DNA of 52,922 bases, taken from Candidatus Dojkabacteria bacterium. Lineage in GTDB: Bacteria; Patescibacteriota; Dojkabacteria; SC72; WJKH01. A program made the position numbers and the translations under genes. The stretch spans positions 1 to 52,922 of the forward strand of contig WJKH01000018.1 in NCBI GenBank assembly GCA_014729235.1, written 5' to 3'. Position 1 is the stretch's first letter. Every line of letters starts with the position of its first letter. A model generated the notes under the pieces. The model did not search any database. It had not been told where the DNA came from and saw only the letters and a list, made by a program, of their open reading frames with translations. Of this stretch, positions 17,662 through 25,318 are shown piece after piece.

Positions 17662-17686
17662 CAGCGGAGCTGAAGTCTTCCGGGAT

Positions 17687-17823
17687 ATCAACCGGGTTTA
17701 ACACCTCAGGGTAAATGCTGCCCCCTTTTTCTGCCATAAATGGCGAGGCTTTTACCCGTTCGTTATCCGCTCTTGCTCGGTATTACAAAGCCTCACGGGT
17801 CTGTGTATGCTCGCTCGTTTGAT
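17687..17823 (-). ncRNA. Candidate structured RNA element, copy S1 (homologue of 49747-49913)
   Basis: 137 nt on the minus strand, clearly related to S2 at 49747-49913. Shared blocks in order: TTATCAAACGAGCGAGC, TACACA-ACCCGTG, ATACCG, GATAACGAACGG, GTAAAA, CGCCATTTATGG, TTTACCCTG-GG. The ends pair (ATCAAACG with CGGTTGAT, one mismatch). Inside are a GCCA-TTTA-TGGC hairpin and GGGTAAA/TTTACCC pairing. ACCCGT/ACGGGT plus GAGGCTTT/AAAGCCTC interleave as a possible pseudoknot. A TATAAT box (17854-17849) lies about 25 nt upstream. No known RNA class was recognised. A DNA repeat rather than an RNA is possible. Confidence 0.5.
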
Positions 17824-17870
17824 AATCAAACTTGACCACTGGATGAAGATTATATCCGGCGATTTAGCGT

Positions 17871-17899
17871 TTGAGTTATTAAGATTATCCTGTTAATAT
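17871..17899 (+). promoter_or_regulatory. Promoter of the gene at 17906 (leaderless type)
   Basis: TTGAGT (17871-17876), a 17-bp spacer and TAATAT (17894-17899) preceded by TGT (extended -10). The -10 ends 6 nt before the ATG at 17906. Confidence 0.55.
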
Positions 17900-17905
17900 G
17901 TAGGT

Positions 17906-18376
17906 ATGGAGCGTACTAAAAGGGGAAAATTTAGTAAAAATAGATTTGTCCTCTTTATATTGCTGTTTATGCTTTTGAGTGGAGCGTTGATTGCTGTTGC
18001 AGTGTATACGCGATTTGCTAATTTAGACAACCGATCTGAAGCCAGTTCAGATCAAGGTCTTGAGTTTGCCGGAGACCAGGAATCAGAGTCAAATCCTCCA
18101 GAATTACTGAATATTCCGGCTAAGTCTGTTGTTGAAGGGGAGAAGTACACATTCCCCGCAAAAATTGTAGACTCAGATACTGAACCTGCGAATCTGGAGT
18201 TGAGGCTCAGCGAAGGTCCGGCATGGCTTTATATGACTGATGATAATATTTTGTACGGATACCCCAGGCAGGAACATGTTGGGGTTCATAAAATTGTTTT
18301 AACTGTTACAGATGGCAAAAATGTCGAAAGAAATGAATTTTACATCGAAGTCAAAGAGAGTTCTTCCGCCAAGTAA
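17906..18376 (+). CDS. Membrane-anchored protein with one Ig-like (He_PIG/cadherin-like) domain
   Basis: 156 residues. A basic N-terminus and one transmembrane helix (about 14-34, LFILLFMLLSGALIAVAVYT) are followed by a short acidic linker and a single ~90-residue domain. That domain carries the putative-Ig pattern 'PPELLNIPAKSVVEGEKYTF', 'DSDTEPANLELRLSEGPAWL', 'GYPRQEHVGVHKIVLTVTDG'. The same domain type occurs in the large protein at 26953-29406. The gene overlaps the next one by about 65 bp in another frame, suggesting coupled expression of two small exported proteins. The exact role is unknown. Confidence 0.75.
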   Translation: MERTKRGKFSKNRFVLFILLFMLLSGALIAVAVYTRFANLDNRSEASSDQGLEFAGDQESESNPPELLNIPAKSVVEGEKYTFPAKIVDSDTEPANLELRLSEGPAWLYMTDDNILYGYPRQEHVGVHKIVLTVTDGKNVERNEFYIEVKESSSAK

Positions 18377-18770
18377 GCTGCTGGCTTATATTTGGGGGGT
18401 TGTGGTAATTACTGTTATTACTCTCGGGTATTTTTTTTATCGTGATTTAGTAAAACCCAGACTCAATAGGTCTTCAGGCGTTGCCGGCTGCACTCCGTAT
18501 AATGTAGATGTTGTTGAGATAACTGAAAACTCAGTGAATTTCACCTGGGAGACAGACGATGAGTGCTATGGTCTTGTCCGTTATGGTACCGATAAAGAAA
18601 ATTTGGCAATGATAGCTCTGGGGGATAATGTGCAGCGAGCTTCAAATAGTCATAATGTTGAAGTTAAGATGCTTTCGCCTCGAACTACATACTATTTCGT
18701 TGTTGTATCTGAAAATGAAGAGTATGGATTTGAAGGTATTCCAATTTCTATCACGACTAAGCTTCGGTAG
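18312..18770 (+). CDS. Membrane-anchored fibronectin-III-like protein
   Basis: 152 residues from the first ATG; ATGs at 18321 and 18333 are equally possible starts and reduce the overlap with the previous gene. A transmembrane helix (AYIWGVVVITVITLGYFFY) near residues 25-43 is followed by one domain of the purple-acid-phosphatase N-terminal/fibronectin-III kind ('VVEITENSVNFTWETDDECYG', 'VKMLSPRTTYYFVVVSENE'). The same domain is seen in the proteins at 1657 and 49936. A terminator hairpin follows the stop codon. It is probably an accessory of the preceding Ig-domain protein. Confidence 0.75.
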   Translation: MAKMSKEMNFTSKSKRVLPPSKLLAYIWGVVVITVITLGYFFYRDLVKPRLNRSSGVAGCTPYNVDVVEITENSVNFTWETDDECYGLVRYGTDKENLAMIALGDNVQRASNSHNVEVKMLSPRTTYYFVVVSENEEYGFEGIPISITTKLR

Positions 18771-18796
18771 GATTTTGTATCTCGACTTTGTGTTGT

Positions 18797-18824
18797 ATTC
18801 AGGGTTTGGCCCTGAATAGTTTTT
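18797..18824 (+). terminator. Rho-independent terminator after the 17906-18770 gene pair
   Basis: Perfect 8-bp stem ATTCAGGG/CCCTGAAT with loop TTTGG, followed by AG and TTTTT. It lies 27 bp after the stop at 18770, and its T-run touches the stop codon of convergent holA. Confidence 0.8.
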
Positions 18825-19770
18825 ACAAGATCGTTAACAGTAGTGTAAGTCCAAGTTTAGGATCAATTCTCCCGGTTTTCATCTCGTAATCCAGATTGTT
18901 AGTTTTTTCATAGATTAAAGCTAATCGTTCCCAATTAAAGTGTGCAGCTTTTCTTTTCAAGGCGGGTAGAGTAAATGGGGGAATTCTGAGAATTGAGCAT
19001 ATTTCGGAATTTCCAAGTTGTTTTTCGCTTAAGCTCTTGGTTTGTACAATTTGTCGTAAATTCCGTGCAATCATTGCAAAGATGTAGTAAGGATCAACAT
19101 TTTGTTCAAAGAGTTTATTGATAGAGGTTGTGGATAACTTTGGCTGGCTTTTATTTAATCCATCAATGAGTTTCCAAATATCAATCTGATAAGTATCACT
19201 TGTATAAGTCTCGAGATCTTCTTTTGTAAAGGATGTTTTTTCTGTGAGCTCTAACTTTTCGACTTCATTTGCAAATCTTTGGGTATCAAAATCAGCTCTC
19301 TGTGCCAGTTCGTAAATTACAGCTGATGCCATTTTAAGTTTTTTCCCCTTTATGTGCTTTTTTGCCCAGGTGATAAAAGTTCTTTTATTGAGGTTTGGAG
19401 ATTCATAGATTTCTCCTTTTGCTTTAAAAAGTTTATAAAATCGAGTATTAGATCGAACTTTCGATGGCTCCCAGACAAGCAAATTCATTTTCTGAGTATC
19501 AATATCACTATTTTTATCTGAAAATTCGATCAGGTTTTTGGAAATTTCTTTGCTGTCCTGATGTTCCAAGATTCGTTTCAGCAGGATAATCTTTCCATTT
19601 GAGAACATGTCGAACGATTGATAAGTTTGTATTATCTTGTCTTTTTCCTCGCTCGAGCAGTCAATTTGGACATGGCTGAATTGAGGGTATTTTTTCTTCA
19701 GGGTTTGTGCATAGCCCTTTGCTTGATCTAGAGACAAAAAACTATCTTTTCCATGAAAAAGTTTCAACAT
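18823..19770 (-). CDS. holA: DNA polymerase III delta subunit
   Basis: 315 residues, typical for HolA, the clamp-loader subunit that opens the beta clamp. N-terminal LKLFHGKDSFLS is followed by a Rossmann-like domain with 'MNLLVWEPSKVRSNTRFYKLF', a lid region ('FITWAKKHIKGKKLKM', 'ELAQRADFDTQRFANEVEKL'), and the C-terminal collar domain with 'DPYYIFAMIARNLRQIVQ'. It follows the LCP gene by 34 bp; a TATAAT box lies 11 nt before its start codon, so it may have its own promoter. Confidence 0.92.
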   Translation of the reverse strand: MLKLFHGKDSFLSLDQAKGYAQTLKKKYPQFSHVQIDCSSEEKDKIIQTYQSFDMFSNGKIILLKRILEHQDSKEISKNLIEFSDKNSDIDTQKMNLLVWEPSKVRSNTRFYKLFKAKGEIYESPNLNKRTFITWAKKHIKGKKLKMASAVIYELAQRADFDTQRFANEVEKLELTEKTSFTKEDLETYTSDTYQIDIWKLIDGLNKSQPKLSTTSINKLFEQNVDPYYIFAMIARNLRQIVQTKSLSEKQLGNSEICSILRIPPFTLPALKRKAAHFNWERLALIYEKTNNLDYEMKTGRIDPKLGLTLLLTIL

Positions 19771-19804
19771 AGCAGCCTTTGATTATAGAACAAGCAAATT
19801 AATA

Positions 19805-21403
19805 TTATTCTTCGCCAAATGTTTCAGCACTTTGATCCGGGTTTTCTTGAGTTATCGGTTTCCCGACGAAGATCACAATGTCTCCTTCAATTCCTTCAGG
19901 AAGATTTGCCGGCTTCTCAGTCTTTTCGAGTCCCGTTGCAGCAGTTATATATTCGATTGCTTTGTCTGTATCCAAATCTGAATTTGAAAAGATTATCGAG
20001 CTGTCGGATTCATAATTTGCTGTTCCTGAATAAAAGAAATTTGTGTAGGGAAAGTTGGAATTGATACCAGTAATAATTTCTTGCCGAGCGGCATAGTCTC
20101 CACCGGCATCATAGACTGTAATTGATAAATCCTGGCCGTATAGCTCCGGTTTATCAAGCAGTAAATCGATATATGTGTGAAGTTGTGAATAATTTCCCTG
20201 GCCAAGCTTTGGAGTAACTATAAATAACCCAGTCTCCGATGTTTCGTAAAGTATTTGGAAATTTCCAATAGCGGGGCTTGTTACGGAGCTGAAAAGCTTC
20301 ACTTCGTTCATCTTGTCTTTTAGCGCCAGAGCTGCTTCCAGATCAGTTATGTTCCAGCCTGAGAGTTTAACGTTATCTCCTAGGACATCGATAATATCGA
20401 GAATCTTTTGAGGATTTGTATAGGTTTCTGAAGACAGCATTTTATTCATCAGAGCCTCAACAACTTTTTGCTGTCGCTTGGCACGTGCATAATCAGAACC
20501 CTCAAGTATATTCGGAGATCGGCGTGAGCGTGCAAATTTTAGAGCTGTATCTGAATCCATCTTCTGACATCCGGCTTCAAAATGCACAGTTTCATAGACT
20601 TTGTAAGTGTCAAGCGATGGGTACATGTAGTCGGTAAACGTGTTTTCAACGCAAATATCTATCCCATCGACAATATTAATTAATTCTCGTACAGCAACAA
20701 AATTGCCCATTGCGTAATATTGGATTTCCAATCCTAATGTTTTTTCAACAGTCTCTTTGAGAAGCGGCAGCCCATTTCCTTCTTCAATATTTTCCCCCAC
20801 CAGGTATATCCCATTAATTTTGGAATAACCTGAATAATTGGGAACTTGCACATAAACATCGCGAGGAATTGATATTATGGTCGCTCGATTTTCTTGATGG
20901 TCATATGAGAGTACCAGTATCGTGTCAGTATTTTTTAGATCTTCATTGTATGGGTTTTCTCCTTCGGGTCTTGAGTCAATTCCAACCCCCAAAATATTGG
21001 TATATCGTCCGGACGAATCTTTTTTTAATTGCGGAACAGGGCCGGTATCCTCATCTCCATTATTATCATCGGAAGTATTGTCGGTATATTCCCTTAATCC
21101 CTTAACAGCAAAAGTAACAACTTCTAATGGGTTAGCATCTATACCAATTTCCTTGAGCTGCTTGCTTGCTCTTATGTAAAGAATCGAAAATACTGTGATT
21201 GCTGTGATCAAAAAGCTGACCAGGCAAAGTAGAATGACTTTTTTAGTTATAGTCTTGGAGGAAGATTTACCAGGTTTCTTGGGTTTAAGCTCTAGAGGGG
21301 GCTTTTTTTTAGAAGAAGGAGATGAGTTGTCTTTAGGTTTGGAAATTTTCTTTAGCAAGCCAGATTCCTTCGTATCAGATTGTTTAACATTTAGTTCGTC
21401 CAT
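19805..21403 (-). CDS. LytR-CpsA-Psr (LCP) cell-wall glycopolymer transferase
   Basis: 532 residues. LCP enzymes attach secondary wall polymers to peptidoglycan outside the membrane. Seen: a Ser/Lys-rich cytoplasmic N-terminus, a transmembrane helix at about 53-73 (VILLCLVSFLITAITVFSIL), and the LCP core with ILGVGIDSRP, NTDTILVLSYD, 'IISIPRDVYVQVP' and the 'ARSRR...YARAKRQQKV' catalytic/pyrophosphate-binding arginines. A LytR_C domain follows ('LSITVYDAGGDYAARQEII'). It lies 12 bp after mltG in a cell-wall operon. The glycosyltransferases at 13805-16179 could make its substrate, but that is inference. Confidence 0.93.
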   Translation of the reverse strand: MDELNVKQSDTKESGLLKKISKPKDNSSPSSKKKPPLELKPKKPGKSSSKTITKKVILLCLVSFLITAITVFSILYIRASKQLKEIGIDANPLEVVTFAVKGLREYTDNTSDDNNGDEDTGPVPQLKKDSSGRYTNILGVGIDSRPEGENPYNEDLKNTDTILVLSYDHQENRATIISIPRDVYVQVPNYSGYSKINGIYLVGENIEEGNGLPLLKETVEKTLGLEIQYYAMGNFVAVRELINIVDGIDICVENTFTDYMYPSLDTYKVYETVHFEAGCQKMDSDTALKFARSRRSPNILEGSDYARAKRQQKVVEALMNKMLSSETYTNPQKILDIIDVLGDNVKLSGWNITDLEAALALKDKMNEVKLFSSVTSPAIGNFQILYETSETGLFIVTPKLGQGNYSQLHTYIDLLLDKPELYGQDLSITVYDAGGDYAARQEIITGINSNFPYTNFFYSGTANYESDSSIIFSNSDLDTDKAIEYITAATGLEKTEKPANLPEGIEGDIVIFVGKPITQENPDQSAETFGEE

Positions 21404-21415
21404 GGGCAGATTTAA

Positions 21416-22504
21416 TTATTTTAAATATTTTTGGATATTCTGATTATGTTCCTCTAAAGTCTCTGCATAGTGTGCTTGTCGATCCTTGCCATGAATATAG
21501 AAATAGTAGTTGTTTGGTGTGGGGTTGAGTGCTGCGTCAATTGCTACCAGACCAGGATTGCAGATTGGTGTCGGTGTTAACCCCGCTAACCTATAAGTAT
21601 TGTATGGATGATTAATTTCTTTGTCAGCATTTGTTATAAAATGTTTCCAGTCTTTATGATAGTAAAGTAGGGTAGCGTCAACGTTTAGAGCCCATCCTTC
21701 TTCAAGCCGCCTTTGCAAAATATCAGAAATCATCTTTCTATCAGTTTCTGTATATCCTTCTCGTTCAAGCATACTTGCAATTATTAAATCTTTATAGGTT
21801 AGATCTAGATTTTCTGTACGCGCTTTGAAATTATTTACTAAGATCTCAATTACATCTTTTGGGGTTGAATCAGTTGGGATCAAGTACTTGTCCGGGAATA
21901 AAAATCCCTCCAGATCATCTGTCTCTATACCGAGTTCCAATGTGCTGATAAAATCCTTGTCAGTAGTCAGGTCCAAAAACTCTGCAGTGTCAAAAGATAT
22001 TCCATTGAGTTCAAAATCGTAGGCTATTATTTCGGCAATTTCATCTTTTCTCAGGCCTTCAGGTATCGTTGTCCAGGCTTCATCCAGGCCGCCATGCTGT
22101 AGAGTCTGTACTAATTCCTCCAGAGTAAGGTTTTTGGGGATTTCAAATGTGCCCGCCTGAATTTTGGGAGCGAGGTTGTTTACTCGAACATATACCAGGA
22201 ACGGAATTTTGAAGTTTATATCCAGCAAGTCGCTTTCGATAAGCCGATCAGTAATTGAAGTTACGCTTTCTCCCTGGCTCACTATAAACTCAACTTTTTG
22301 TGACGAATCGGAGTTCTCACTGGTAAGGGCCTTCTTGTAGTATATACCTCCGGATACAGTGATTCCTGCCCCAAAAAGCAATATAAAAATAAGTAAGATG
22401 ATAAGCTTTGACAATATCTTTCCGCAGCCGGATTTTTTGTTGGCTCTAGTCGTAGCGGAATTTTGATGACTTGGGACTTTAGTTGTCGTGTTGAGATTCA
22501 CCAC
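21416..22504 (-). CDS. mltG: Endolytic murein transglycosylase MltG
   Basis: 362 residues, GTG start overlapping ruvX by 26 bp. A membrane-anchored lytic transglycosylase (YceG-like) that cuts nascent glycan strands. Seen: a polar N-terminus, a transmembrane helix at about 32-53, a LysM-like or YceG N-lobe, and the catalytic segment SMLEREGYTETDR with the conserved Glu. The C-lobe has 'WALNVDATLLYYHKDW', 'NTYRLAGLTPTPICNPG' and 'ALNPTPNNYYFYIHGKD'. The order ruvX-mltG is common in bacteria, often after alaS as here. Confidence 0.95.
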   Translation of the reverse strand: MVNLNTTTKVPSHQNSATTRANKKSGCGKILSKLIILLIFILLFGAGITVSGGIYYKKALTSENSDSSQKVEFIVSQGESVTSITDRLIESDLLDINFKIPFLVYVRVNNLAPKIQAGTFEIPKNLTLEELVQTLQHGGLDEAWTTIPEGLRKDEIAEIIAYDFELNGISFDTAEFLDLTTDKDFISTLELGIETDDLEGFLFPDKYLIPTDSTPKDVIEILVNNFKARTENLDLTYKDLIIASMLEREGYTETDRKMISDILQRRLEEGWALNVDATLLYYHKDWKHFITNADKEINHPYNTYRLAGLTPTPICNPGLVAIDAALNPTPNNYYFYIHGKDRQAHYAETLEEHNQNIQKYLK

Positions 22505-22958
22505 TTTTCCGAGTTTGCAAATTTAAAAATTCCTGTAGAAAAACAGCACTTGCTACACTGTCAATTTTGTGACGTGTGCTTCGTGAGGTTTTACCTTGTA
22601 ATCGTAACATATCTTGGGCACGAATTGTAGAATAACTTTCATCATATTTAATAATTGGCTTATCGATCGTACTTTTGAGTTGCTCTTCAAATGATATAAT
22701 TTTACTCTGTGTCTTTTTCTGTGATTTTGTAAATGCCTGTGGGAGACCGAGAAGTATTGTCTCAGCCTGCCATTTTTCTACTAAATTGGCAATTTTATTT
22801 AAGGCAGGGGCGAGTTTCTTCTGACTCTTGATATTGATGGTATCGATAGGTTTAGCGACTTTTCCTGTGTTGTCAGATACCGCTACTCCTATGTGTTTTT
22901 CACCAAAGTCTATGGCCAGAACAGGATAATCTATTTGATTGTTACTATTTCTAGACAT
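22479..22958 (-). CDS. ruvX: Putative pre-16S rRNA nuclease / Holliday junction resolvase RuvX (YqgF)
   Basis: 159 residues, close to the usual YqgF length. An RNase H-like fold: VLAIDFGEKHIGVAVSD holds the first catalytic Asp, 'ETILLGLPQAF' carries the conserved GLP loop, and 'IIKYDESYSTIRAQ' holds the catalytic D-E-x-x-(S/T)-T. A C-terminal Asp is in 'RHKIDSVASAVFLQEFL'. It processes 5' ends of 16S rRNA in E. coli. It starts 40 bp after alaS and overlaps mltG by 26 bp, so all three are probably translated from one mRNA. Confidence 0.94.
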   Translation of the reverse strand: MSRNSNNQIDYPVLAIDFGEKHIGVAVSDNTGKVAKPIDTINIKSQKKLAPALNKIANLVEKWQAETILLGLPQAFTKSQKKTQSKIISFEEQLKSTIDKPIIKYDESYSTIRAQDMLRLQGKTSRSTRHKIDSVASAVFLQEFLNLQTRKSGESQHDN

Positions 22959-22998
22959 TTTTCAGTTTCAAATAATTTAGCAGGAAGTCCCTTTTAGC

Positions 22999-24924
22999 TT
23001 AATCTTGTAAGCGGCATTTTATTCTGCGTACACCTGCCCCGATGTTTTCTTGTTTATAAATCTCGAACTTAGCAGAGCCTTTCCCAATTATACCAGTCCT
23101 TTCAACATGTGGTCCTCCGCAAAATTCTGCTGAAAAATAGTCGTCCGGAGTCGCATTTTCGGGTTCTACACCATCCTTCAGACCAACAATGTAAACTGAT
23201 ACAGTATCGGGGTATTTTTGTCCGAACTCCATCTCAGCCCCTATCTTTTCTGCTTTTTCTTTGGGTAAATCAATCCTCAAAACTTCCAGATCTTTCTCAA
23301 TTTGATTATTAACTATTTTCTCAACAGATTTTACCTCTTCTGGAGTTAACTTGCGGTTAAAATTGAAATCCAATCTCAGCCGCTCAGCTGTAATATTGCT
23401 TCCTTTTTGCTTAATATCACTCCCCAATACGATTTGCAAAGCTTTTAGTAACAGGTGTTGAGACGTATGGAGTTTGATGGTTGCTTCAGATTTGTCGGCC
23501 AGGCCACCTTTGAACTTTTTAAGGTCTGCTCGTGATTTTTGCCGGTGTTTTTCCTGTGCTTTATAAAAATCTTTTTCGATCTCCTCTGCGGCTTCTTCGC
23601 TGACTTCAAATTCATCTAAAGTCATCTCAAGCGGAAAACCGTAAGTTTCATATACGTAAAAAGCCTTTTCCCCATCTATTTTTACTCCGGCTTCAATAAG
23701 CTTTTCAATTTCTTTTAATCCTTTGGTCAACATTTTTTTAAACTTAGTCTCCTCCTTATCAATCTCATCGAGAATACGGTCTCGATTCTTTTCAAGATTA
23801 GGGTAGGGCTCTTTCATTTTTTCAATTACAGCCTCTGCCAGCTCTTTGGTAAAGTTGCCGTCGATTTCAAGCTTTAATCCAAATCTAACAAGTCGTCTGA
23901 TAAACTTTCTCAAGATGTATCCTTGATCTTTGTTTGATGGAATGACTCCATCTCCAAGTATAAAAGCTGCGGCTCTTGAGTGGTCCGCCAAAATTCGAAA
24001 GTACCTGGTGTCCTCTGTGACCTTGCCATTGGTTTTGTATGATTTCCCTGATAGCTCTGAAATCTTTTCAGTAATTGGCTGATATAAGTCAGTTTCAAAA
24101 ATATCATCTTTGTTTTGAACGCACATTGTCAGCCGTTCAAATCCTCCCCCGAAATCAATATTCTTCTGATCAAGTGGATGCCACTGATCGTCGTCTCCAT
24201 ATTTATACTCCATGAAAACGCTATTGCCAATTTCAATAAACCTCCCTGAGTCATCATTTATATCGTAGTTGTCTTGCTCTCTTTCAACTGTTCCGGTGTC
24301 ATAGAAGATCTCACTGGTTGGTCCTCCCAATTCTCCAGGGGTACTTTCTGCTCGCTGCCACCAATTAGTCTTTTTGCCATAGGAAAAGATTCGATATCCC
24401 CAGTCTTGTCCGGCTTCAAGATTCTCCGGCAAGTTATGAATATCGTTGCTGAATTCAGCGTTTACGTTATATTTCGCAAAAGCCTGTTTCCAGGTATCAA
24501 CAGCTTCCTGGTCAAATGGGATTTCATCATCTCCTTCCCAGACAGTTACATAAATTCGGTTTGGGTCTAGACCTGCGTGTTCGACGTAAAATTCTAAAAG
24601 CCATGGAATTTGTTTTGTTTTGGTAAAGTCTCCCAGTGACCAGTTGCCCATCATTTCAAACATGAGTGTGTGTCTATTATCTCCAATCTCAATCATGTCT
24701 TCATATTTTGTTCTAAGACATCGTTGGAAATTGAAAAGTCTTGTACCCAGTGGATGCGGTTGTCCCGACAGGTATGGGTTAATCGGAAACATCCCGGAGT
24801 TTACGTAGAGTAGTGTAGGATCATTGTTCGGGACAAGAGATACATTTGGAATTTCTTTTGCGTTTCTTGGGCTGCTTTCCCAAAAGGTTTTAAATTCCTC
24901 TCTTAGTTGCTCTGATGTTTTCAT
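22999..24924 (-). CDS. alaS: Alanyl-tRNA synthetase lacking the C-Ala domain
   Basis: 641 residues from ATG 24924; an upstream frame extension to 24978 lies inside the T-box leader and is unlikely to be translated. Charges tRNA-Ala. The class II core is clear: SGMFPINPYLSG, FNFQRCLRTKYEDMIEIGDN, 'FEMMGNWSLGDFTKTKQIPW', 'GGGFERLTM'. The editing domain is present with HTSQHLLL and CGGPHVERTG (zinc/editing His and Cys). The chain ends right after this, so the ~200-residue C-Ala region found in most bacterial AlaRS is missing. Loss of C-Ala is in keeping with reduced CPR proteins. It is preceded by a T-box leader. Confidence 0.95.
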   Translation of the reverse strand: MKTSEQLREEFKTFWESSPRNAKEIPNVSLVPNNDPTLLYVNSGMFPINPYLSGQPHPLGTRLFNFQRCLRTKYEDMIEIGDNRHTLMFEMMGNWSLGDFTKTKQIPWLLEFYVEHAGLDPNRIYVTVWEGDDEIPFDQEAVDTWKQAFAKYNVNAEFSNDIHNLPENLEAGQDWGYRIFSYGKKTNWWQRAESTPGELGGPTSEIFYDTGTVEREQDNYDINDDSGRFIEIGNSVFMEYKYGDDDQWHPLDQKNIDFGGGFERLTMCVQNKDDIFETDLYQPITEKISELSGKSYKTNGKVTEDTRYFRILADHSRAAAFILGDGVIPSNKDQGYILRKFIRRLVRFGLKLEIDGNFTKELAEAVIEKMKEPYPNLEKNRDRILDEIDKEETKFKKMLTKGLKEIEKLIEAGVKIDGEKAFYVYETYGFPLEMTLDEFEVSEEAAEEIEKDFYKAQEKHRQKSRADLKKFKGGLADKSEATIKLHTSQHLLLKALQIVLGSDIKQKGSNITAERLRLDFNFNRKLTPEEVKSVEKIVNNQIEKDLEVLRIDLPKEKAEKIGAEMEFGQKYPDTVSVYIVGLKDGVEPENATPDDYFSAEFCGGPHVERTGIIGKGSAKFEIYKQENIGAGVRRIKCRLQD

Positions 24925-24982
24925 AATTATTGTATTAAAAATTACCCCCGCTAACCTATAGTGCGTAGGCTGCAGCACAATA

Positions 24983-25223
24983 AATCAACGGACCAAGGAC
25001 GATTTGGAAATAATCGTGTTACCACCTTGCTTCACTCAGGCATTACTGCTCTGAGCCTTAGAGACTTTATTGAAAATAAAGCCTATTCTCGATTTTGTCT
25101 GCCGAGAAATCAGAAAGTTAGGTTGCTGCAGAGTAATCCAGTCTATAACTTTGCAGCAGCGGTCCTTTTCACTTACGAAATGGCATTTAACTTCGTTTTG
25201 TGTGAACAATTTTTAATGCTAAC
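24983..25223 (-). promoter_or_regulatory. T-box riboswitch leader of alaS
   Basis: Minus-strand leader. The T-box sequence GAAGCAAGGTGGTAACACG (25033-25015), complementary to the tRNA acceptor end, is followed by CGTCCTTGG (25001-24993), which closes the antiterminator-type stem (CAAGG/CCTTG). Upstream are a stem-III-like hairpin (CTCAG-CTGAG; another is CTTTATT-TTC-AATAAAG) and a long stem-I region with GCTGCTGCA/TGCAGCAAC pairing and base GAAGTTA/TAACTTTC. T-boxes sense uncharged tRNA, so alaS should rise when Ala-tRNA is uncharged. No strong poly-T terminator is seen before the ATG, and a GGGGGT lies ~20 nt before it, so translational control is possible. I could not fix the Ala specifier codon with certainty. 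Confidence 0.85.
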
Positions 25224-25229
25224 GTCCTC

Positions 25230-25258
25230 ATTATATCCTGTTTTTTTTGAAAGGTCCA
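25230..25258 (-). promoter_or_regulatory. alaS promoter
   Basis: TGGACC (25258-25253), a 17-bp spacer and TATAAT (25235-25230) on the minus strand, placing the mRNA start near 25223 at the head of the T-box. Confidence 0.55.
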
Positions 25259-25318
25259 GAGCACTATGGGTTGACAGAGGGCTATAGGTGATCCTGTTTA
25301 ATTCCATTAAATTTACAA

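Noticed and set aside
24925-24978. N-terminal extension of alaS (18 extra codons)
   Set aside because: It lies within the 3' part of the T-box leader and is not AlaRS-like; the usual MKTSEQLREEF start fits 24924.
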